Assembly: GCA_947623455.1 (NCBI GenBank)
Contig: OX392536.1
Span: forward strand, 11,899,282 to 11,963,281
Direction of reading: 5' to 3'
DNA: 64,000 nt
DNA from: Mimachlamys varia
Taxonomy: Eukaryota > Mollusca > Bivalvia > Pectinida > Pectinidae
Below are positions 56,650-64,000 of this stretch, in pieces. Position 1 is the stretch's first letter, and each line of letters opens with the position of its first letter. Position numbers and translations under genes: made by a program. The notes under the pieces were generated by a model. It was not told the DNA's origin and ran no database searches. It saw only the letters and a program-made list of their open reading frames with translations.

Positions 56650-58040
56650 TTCTTTATTTGCTGAGAGCCTTACGACTCATAGGCGCATCCACATTACAAG
56701 AAACAAAGAATACAATTTTACACGTCTAATAATCACGCGTGTTACACAGCCATTCCAGCACTGTAGAATCAAAGGACGGGACAGATTACTACGCCTACCC
56801 TCGTTCATTTGTCAATATAACGCTTACATCCAGCATATTTGCATGCTTGGAACAATATCATGGAGATTGTATGTTATACAATGTAATAAAGAAATGGAGC
56901 GCGAACAATTTTTATATTATAGAAAGGAAAGTAGATTAGAACTTGAAGTGAGATGAACATGATTGTCCCATACGAAAGTAAATGCCCAAAAGATTAGATG
57001 CAAGCAGCTTTTGTATGTTTAGAGAAATATATCAGGTTGGTTGTGGAATTTTTTAATACGATTCGAGAAAAGATAAGAATATCTAGTCTGATTATTTAAG
57101 TAGATCCCCCAACCAGATCGACAATGCTTTGCAAAATTGTTTGAGGAAAATTAAGTTACTTTCAAGGTTTTGAAATCAAAATTCACAATACAATTGTATT
57201 ATATTCGGAATCGTTCTACAATCAACATCAGTTTGAATTCTGCAACTAAGCAATGGGCTTAAAAAAACAACAAACAAACAAACAAACAAACGAAGAATAA
57301 TTAGCTCTTATTTATAAACATAACATATTTTGATGGTCCTGTTATTCCCGTATGTGCGAAAAGCGGTATGACAATTTCCTCTCGCACATTGTTCCATATT
57401 TATTTCTAAGTCGTTCAACAGACATTTACAACCTCTTATTCCAAATCGTCCGAGGAAGCAATGATGTGTTGTCCACTCGTATGTGTTATTGGAATGTCGT
57501 TTATCTCGCGGAACAAGCAGATGGTGTAATTACCATCGATGGTCACAAAGTATACACTTTTTGTCAATAATTGACACAGCGACTTAGATTCCGCTTCTGG
57601 TCGCATAATGGAAACGAGGTTCCCAAAATCATTAAGCTGGACATCACTAAGTTCGGCCGCAGATGTCCAGTTCTGTTACCGCCAGCTAAGTGTATTGACC
57701 GTTAGGTCCAAGTGTCCTGATCACTGTAGCTATGGAAACATTGCCAATACGAGAACAGATTACCAACCGGACAGCGGAAGGATACATTAATCTAAGCCAA
57801 CCATTTCTTGTTATCCTGGGCTTTCACCAAACACAATTTATAAGAAAATACATGCTTTGTATTGAACGATGTACTTTGGCCCTCAGTGCCTACATTCTAA
57901 TAATTGTTTTTTACGTATCCGAACGAACTCCATACAATTATTGCCTATAGAAGTTGGAATTTAACCGTACCCGGAGTAATACAACATTTACGAATTAAAC
58001 TAAGAAGCGTTGTATCAATGACAGAAAACCAATTAAGATT
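56650..58040. other. No gene supported; contains a (CAAA)n run
   Basis: A CAAACAAACAAA microsatellite at ~57261-57291. Plus-strand frames of 60-72 codons between 57352 and 57950 have no recognisable domain. Confidence 0.4.
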
Positions 58041-58044
58041 GTTC

Positions 58045-59895
58045 AATAAGTTATATTATATGACTTGTCCGATAAGTTATACATATATGACTTGTCCGAT
58101 AAGTTATACATATATGACTTGTCCGATAAGTTATACATATATCACTTGTCCTATAAATTATATATATATGACTTGTCCTATAAATTATACATATATGACT
58201 TGTCCTATAAATTATACATATATGACTTGTCCGATAAGTTATACATATATGACTTGTCCGATAAGTTATACATATATGACTTGTCCGATTAGTTATACAT
58301 ATATGACTTGTCCTATAAATTATACATATATGACTTGTCCGATTAGTTATACATATATGACTTGTTCGGTAAGTTATACATATATGACTTGTCCGATAAG
58401 TTATACATATATGACTTGTCCTATAAATTATACATATATAACTTGTCCGATTAGTTATACATATATGACTTGTCCTATAAATTATACATATATGACTTGT
58501 CCGATTAGTTATACATATATGACTTGTTCGGTAAGTTATACATATATGACTTGTCCGATAAGTTATACATATATGACTTGTCCGATAAATTATACATATA
58601 TGACTTGTCCGATTAGTTATACATATATGACTTGTCCTATAAATTATACATATATGACTTGTCCGATTAGTTATACATATATGACTTGTCCGATTAGTTA
58701 TACATATATGACTTGTTCGGTAAGTTATACATATATGACTTGTCCGATAAGTTATACATATATGTATTGTCCGATAAGTTATACATATATGACTTGTTCG
58801 GTAAGTTATACATATATGACTTGTCCGATAAGTTATACATATATGACTTGTCCGATAAGTTATACATATATGACTTGTCCGATAAGTTATACATATATAA
58901 CTTGTCCGATAAGTTATTTTATATGACTTGTCCGATAATTAATACATATATGACTTGTTCGGTAAGTTATACATATATGACTTGTCCGATAAGTTATACA
59001 TATATGACTTGTCCGATAAGTTATACATATATGACTTGTCCGATAAGTTATACAGATATGACTTGTCCGATAAGTTATACATATATGACTTGTCCGATTA
59101 GTTATACATATATGACTTGTTCGATAAGTTATACATATATGACTTGTCCGATAAATTATACATATATGACTTGTCCGATAAGTTATACATATATGACTTG
59201 TCCTATTAGTTATACATATATGACTTGTCCGATTAGTTATACATATATGACTTGTCCGATAAATTATACATATATGACTTGTCTGATTAGTTATACATAT
59301 ATGACTTGTCCGATAAGTTATACATATATGACTTGTCCTATAAATTATACATATATGACTTGTCCGATAAGTTATACATATATGACTTGTCCGATAAGTT
59401 ATACATATATGACTTGTCCGATAAGTTATACATATATGACTTGTCCTATAAATTATACATATATAACTTGTCCGATTAGTTATACATATATGACTTGTCC
59501 GATTAGTTATACATATATGACTTGTCCGATTAGTTATACATATATGACTTGTCCGATAAGTTATACATATATGACTTGTCCGATTAGTTATACATATATG
59601 ACTTGTCCGATAAGTTATACATATATGACTTGTCCGATAAGTTATACATATATGACTTGTCCTATAAATTATACATATATGACTTGTCCGATTAGTTATA
59701 CATATATGACTTGTCCGATAAGTTATACGTATATGACTTGTCCGATTAGTTATACATATATGACTTGTCCGATAAGTTATACATATATGACTTGTCCTAT
59801 AAATTATACATATATGACTTGTCCGATAAGTTATACATATATGACTTGTCCGATAAGTTATACATATATGACTTGTCCGATAAGTTATATAGGGA
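58045..59895. repeat. 27-bp satellite array, block 1
   Basis: About 68 copies of ACTTGTCCGATAAGTTATAC + ATATATG. Unit subtypes are CCGATAAG, CCGATTAG, CCTATAAA and TTCGGTAAG, arranged in repeated orders, so higher-order units exist. 27 is divisible by three, so the array is open in more than one frame. Confidence 0.98.
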
Positions 59896-60042
59896 TTGAA
59901 CGGCGTTTTTTAATTTTCATGCCGGTATGAATGCAAAGCGGTTACATCCATATTGCATGAAGCCCGCTAGGGCTTCATGGTCAATATGGATGTAACCGAT
60001 TTGCATTCATACCGGCATGAAAATTAAAACAACGCCGTTCAA
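59896..60042. repeat. 147-bp near-perfect palindrome, copy 1
   Basis: Arms TTGAACGGCG ... TTTTCATGCCGGTATGAATG ... GGTTACATCCATATTG close on GAAGCCCGCTAGGGCTTC at the centre. It could extrude as a cruciform. It terminates the 27-bp block. Confidence 0.95.
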
Positions 60043-60408
60043 TTCATATATTTACATTTTTACTACTGAACAATTGTCTAATTTATTTTCTTATTTATTG
60101 AACAACTGGTTAATCAACTGCGTTTGTTATTGCGCCGTCCTTTAAACGAAAAAGGCGGAACAGCCACAATTTGCGAAAAAATGGCGCCAATAATCTACCG
60201 TAGTCATTTGAACATTTGACGCGGGGGCGTTCTCCATGTTATCCGAAGCGGAGCCGTAAGACTCCCATTGAACAAGACTAATTTATTACGTCATAAGTAA
60301 TTCACGTGAATGGATGTATTCATACTGTATTCATGATGTATTCATAGTCTAGTGTTTGTTGTTTTCAGTTGGTATGTTCATATAGAGAAGAAACAATCAG
60401 AATGTAAA
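60043..60408. other. Non-repetitive spacer between palindrome and array block 2
   Basis: Contains CAATTTGCGAAAAAATGGCG, TTACGTCATAAG (ATF/CREB-like), TTCACGTGAA (E-box palindrome) and tandem GTATTCAT. The first 277 bases reappear at 63724-64000. Confidence 0.8.
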
Positions 60409-63400
60409 TATACATATATGACTTGTCCGATAAGTTATACATATATGACTTGTCCTATAAATTATACATATATGACTTGTCCGATAAGTTATACATATAT
60501 GACTTGTTCGGTAAGTTATACATATATGACTTGTCCGATAAGTTATACATATATGACTTGTCCTATAAATTATACATATATGACTTGTCCGATTAGTTAT
60601 ACATATATGACTTGTCCGATAAGTTATACATATATGACTTGTCCTATAAATTATACATATATGACTTGTCCGATTAGTTATACATATATGACTTGTCCGA
60701 TTAGTTATACATATATGACTTGTTCGGTAAGTTATACATATATGACTTGTCCGATAAGTTATACATATATGACTTGTCCTATAAATTATACATATATGAC
60801 TTGTCCGATAAGTTATACATATATGACTTGTCCGATTAGTTATACATATATGACTTGTCCTATAAGTTATACATATATGACTTGTCCTATAAATTATACA
60901 TATATAACTTGTCCGATTAGTTATACATATATGACTTGTCCGATTAGTTATACATATATGACTTGTCCGATAAGTTATACATATATGACTTGTTCGGTAA
61001 GTTATACATATATGACTTGTCCTATAAATTATACATATATGACTTGTCCGATTAGTTATACATATATGACTTGTCCGATTAGTTATACATATATGACTTG
61101 TTCGGTAAGTTATACATATATGACTTGTCCGATAAGTTATACATATATGACTTGTCCTATAAATTATACATATATGACTTGTCCTATAAATTATACATAT
61201 ATGACTTGTCCTATAAATTATACATATATGACTTGTCCGATAAGTTATACATATATGACTTGTCCGATAAGTTATACATATATGACTTGTCCTATAAATT
61301 ATACATATATGACTTGTCCTATAAATTATACATATATGACTTGTCCTATAAATTATACATATATGACTTGTCCGATAAGTTATACATATATGACTTGTCC
61401 TATAAATTATACATATATGACTTGTCCTATAAATTATACATATATGACTTGTCCTATAAATTATACATATATGACTTGTCCGATAAGTTATACATATATG
61501 ACTTGTCCGATAAGTTATACATATATGACTTGTCCGATAAGTTATACATATATGACTTGTCCTATAAGTTATACATATATGACTTGTTCGGTAAGTTATA
61601 CATATATGACTTGTCCGATAAGTTATACATATATGACTTGTCCTATAAATTATACATATATGACTTGACCGATAAATTATACATATATGACTTGTCCGAT
61701 AAGTTATACATATATAACTTGTCCGATTAGTTATACATATATGACTTGTCCGATAAGTTATACATATATGACTTGTCCGATAAGTTATACATATATGACT
61801 TGTCCTATAAATTATACATATATAACTTGTCCGATTAGTTATACATATATGACTTGTCCGATTAGTTATACATATATGACTTGTCCGATAAGTTATACAT
61901 ATATGACTTGTCCGATAAGTTATACATATATGACTTGTCCGATTAGTTATACATATATGACTTGTCCGATAAGTTATACATATATGACTTGTACGATAAG
62001 TTATACATATATGACTTGTCCTATAAATTATACATATATGACTTGTCCGATTAGTTATACATATATGACTTGTCCGATAAGTTATACATATATGACTTGT
62101 CCGATAAGTTATACATATATGACTTGTCCGATAAGTTATACATATATGACTTGTCCTATAAATTATACATATATAACTTGTCCGATTAGTTATACATATA
62201 TGACTTGTCCGATAAGTTATACATATATGACTTGTCCGATAAGTTATACATATATGACTTGTCCTATAAATTATACATATATGACTTGTCCGATAAGTTA
62301 TACATATATGACTTGTCCGATAAGTTATACATATATGACTTGTCCGATAAGTTATACGTATATGACTTGTCCGATAAGTTATACATATATGACTTGTCCG
62401 ATAAGTTATACATATATGACTTGTCCGATAAGTTATACGTATATGACTTGTCCGATAAGTTATACATATATGACTTGTCCTATAAATTATACATATATGA
62501 CTTGACCGATAAATTATACATATATGACTTGTCCGATAAGTTATACATATATAACTTGTCCGATTAGTTATACATATATGACTTGTCCGATAAGTTATAC
62601 ATATATGACTTGTCCGATAAGTTATACATATATGACTTGTCCTATAAATTATACATATATAACTTGTCCGATTAGTTATACATATATGACTTGTCCGATT
62701 AGTTATACATATATGACTTGTCCGATTAGTTATACATATATGACTTGTCCGATAAGTTATACATATATGACTTGTCCGATAAATTATACATATATGACTT
62801 GTCCGATAAGTTATACATATATGACTTGTCCTATTAGTTATACGTATATGACTTGTCCGATAAGTTATTTTATACGACTTGTCCGATTAGTTATACATAT
62901 ATGACTTGTCCGATTAGTTATACATATATGACTTGTCCGATAAATTATACATATATGACTTGTCCGATTAGTTATACATATATGACTTGTCCGATAAGTT
63001 ATACATATATGACTTGTCCTATAAATTATACATATATGACTTGTCCGATAAGTTATACATATATGACTTGTCCGATAAGTTATACATATATGACTTGTCC
63101 GATAAGTTATACATATATGACTTGTCCTATAAATTATACATATATAACTTGTCCGATTAGTTATACATATATGACTTGTCCGATTAGTTATACATATATG
63201 ACTTGTCCGATAAGTTATACATATATGACTTGTCCGATAAGTTATACATATATGACTTGTCCGATTAGTTATACATATATGACTTGTCCGATAAGTTATA
63301 CATATATGACTTGTCCGATAAGTTATACATATATGACTTGTCCTATAAATTATACATATATGACTTGTCCGATTAGTTATACATATATGACTTGTCCGAT

Positions 63401-63576
63401 AAGTTATACGTATATGACTTGTCCGATTAGTTATACATATATGACTTGTCCGATAAGTTATACATATATGACTTGTCCTATAAATTATACATATATGACT
63501 TGTCCGATAAGTTATACATATATGACTTGTCCGATAAGTTATACATATATGACTTGTCCGATAAGTTATATAGGGA
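60409..63576. repeat. 27-bp satellite array, block 2
   Basis: About 117 copies with the same subtypes as block 1. The last ~700 bases reproduce block 1 in order at an offset of 3681 bases, including shared rare variants such as TTATACGTATATG at 59728 and 63409. A further shared variant (TAAGTTATTTTATA) is offset by 3951, i.e. ten units more. Confidence 0.98.
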
Positions 63577-63723
63577 TTGAACGGCGTTTTTTAATTTTCA
63601 TGCCGGTATGAATGCAAAGCGGTTACATCCATATTGCATGAAGCCCGCTAGGGCTTCATGGTCAATATGGATGTAACCGATTTGCATTCATACCGGCATG
63701 AAAATTAAAACAACGCCGTTCAA
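63577..63723. repeat. 147-bp palindrome, copy 2
   Basis: Appears identical to 59896-60042 at an offset of 3681. Confidence 0.95.
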
Positions 63724-64000
63724 TTCATATATTTACATTTTTACTACTGAACAATTGTCTAATTTATTTTCTTATTTATTGAACAACTGGTTAATCAACT
63801 GCGTTTGTTATTGCGCCGTCCTTTAAACGAAAAAGGCGGAACAGCCACAATTTGCGAAAAAATGGCGCCAATAATCTACCGTAGTCATTTGAACGTTTGA
63901 CGCGGGGGCGTTCTCCATGCTATCCGAAGCGGAGCCGTAAGACTCCCATTGAACAAGACTAATTTATTACGTCATAAGTAATTCACGTGAATGGATGTAT
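63724..64000. repeat. Second copy of the spacer, cut by the window end
   Basis: Matches 60043-60319 with about two base differences (GAACGTTTG for GAACATTTG; CATGCTATC for CATGTTATC), so the duplication is recent. The array probably continues beyond the window. Confidence 0.95.

Noticed and set aside
58045..63576. CRISPR-like array
   Set aside because: Units are contiguous with no unique spacers, in an intron-bearing eukaryotic genome.
57904..63611. Reading frames of up to 438 codons with repeated YTYMTCPIS
   Set aside because: They are translations of a 27-bp satellite whose length is divisible by three; open frames occur in parallel frames and even on the other strand, and there is no start context, splice signal or non-repetitive coding flank.

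Overview
The window is animal nuclear DNA, most likely from a bivalve mollusc. Three things point there: two intron-rich genes with metazoan orthologues, long AT-rich introns, and several interspersed elements with tandem ~155-160 bp cores plus an (ACGG)-type microsatellite, the layout of the bivalve 'pearl'-type non-autonomous elements. The species is not determined. There are no bacterial features: long reading frames here are almost all translations of minisatellites, and the real genes were found by joining short exons through GT/AG junctions and protein motifs.

Three genes can be supported. (1) Gene A, + strand, 313-1994: the last two coding exons of a single-pass membrane protein with a Cys-rich ectodomain; the rest lies left of the window. 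(2) Rab24, - strand, 25056 to 10195: a complete seven-exon gene for a 213-residue Rab GTPase with the Rab24-type DTAGS switch II. (3) LMAN2/VIP36, - strand, 49182 to 37654: a complete nine-exon gene for a 323-residue L-type lectin cargo receptor ending in KRFY. Gene A and Rab24 converge tail to tail; Rab24 and LMAN2 lie in the same order and orientation as human RAB24 and LMAN2 on 5q35.3. No PRELID1 or MXD3 exon was seen between them.

Layout: 1-2 kb gene A end; 2-10 kb non-coding, with a 33-bp-class minisatellite and a 1.8 kb long-inverted-repeat element; 10-25 kb Rab24, whose introns hold four tandem arrays, pearl-like elements and three inverted-repeat MITEs; 25-33 kb a 41-bp minisatellite, a direct segmental duplication, a dead LINE reverse transcriptase fragment and pearl-like copies; 33-37.6 kb AT-rich sequence with no gene seen; 37.6-49.2 kb LMAN2; 49-52 kb its promoter and a small array; 52.7-57 kb several minisatellites and a 5S-rRNA-derived fragment; 58-64 kb a very large 27-bp satellite with a higher-order 3.68 kb repeat containing a 147-bp palindrome.

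The most unusual observation is that two independent intronic arrays are built from real splice junctions. In Rab24 intron 3, about 35 copies of a ~94-bp unit each carry the exon 4 acceptor and the first 25 coding bases. In LMAN2 intron 8, about 66 copies of a ~37-bp unit each carry the last 10 coding bases of exon 8 and its donor. Both pre-mRNAs would therefore contain long rows of decoy splice sites in sense orientation beside the authentic site.
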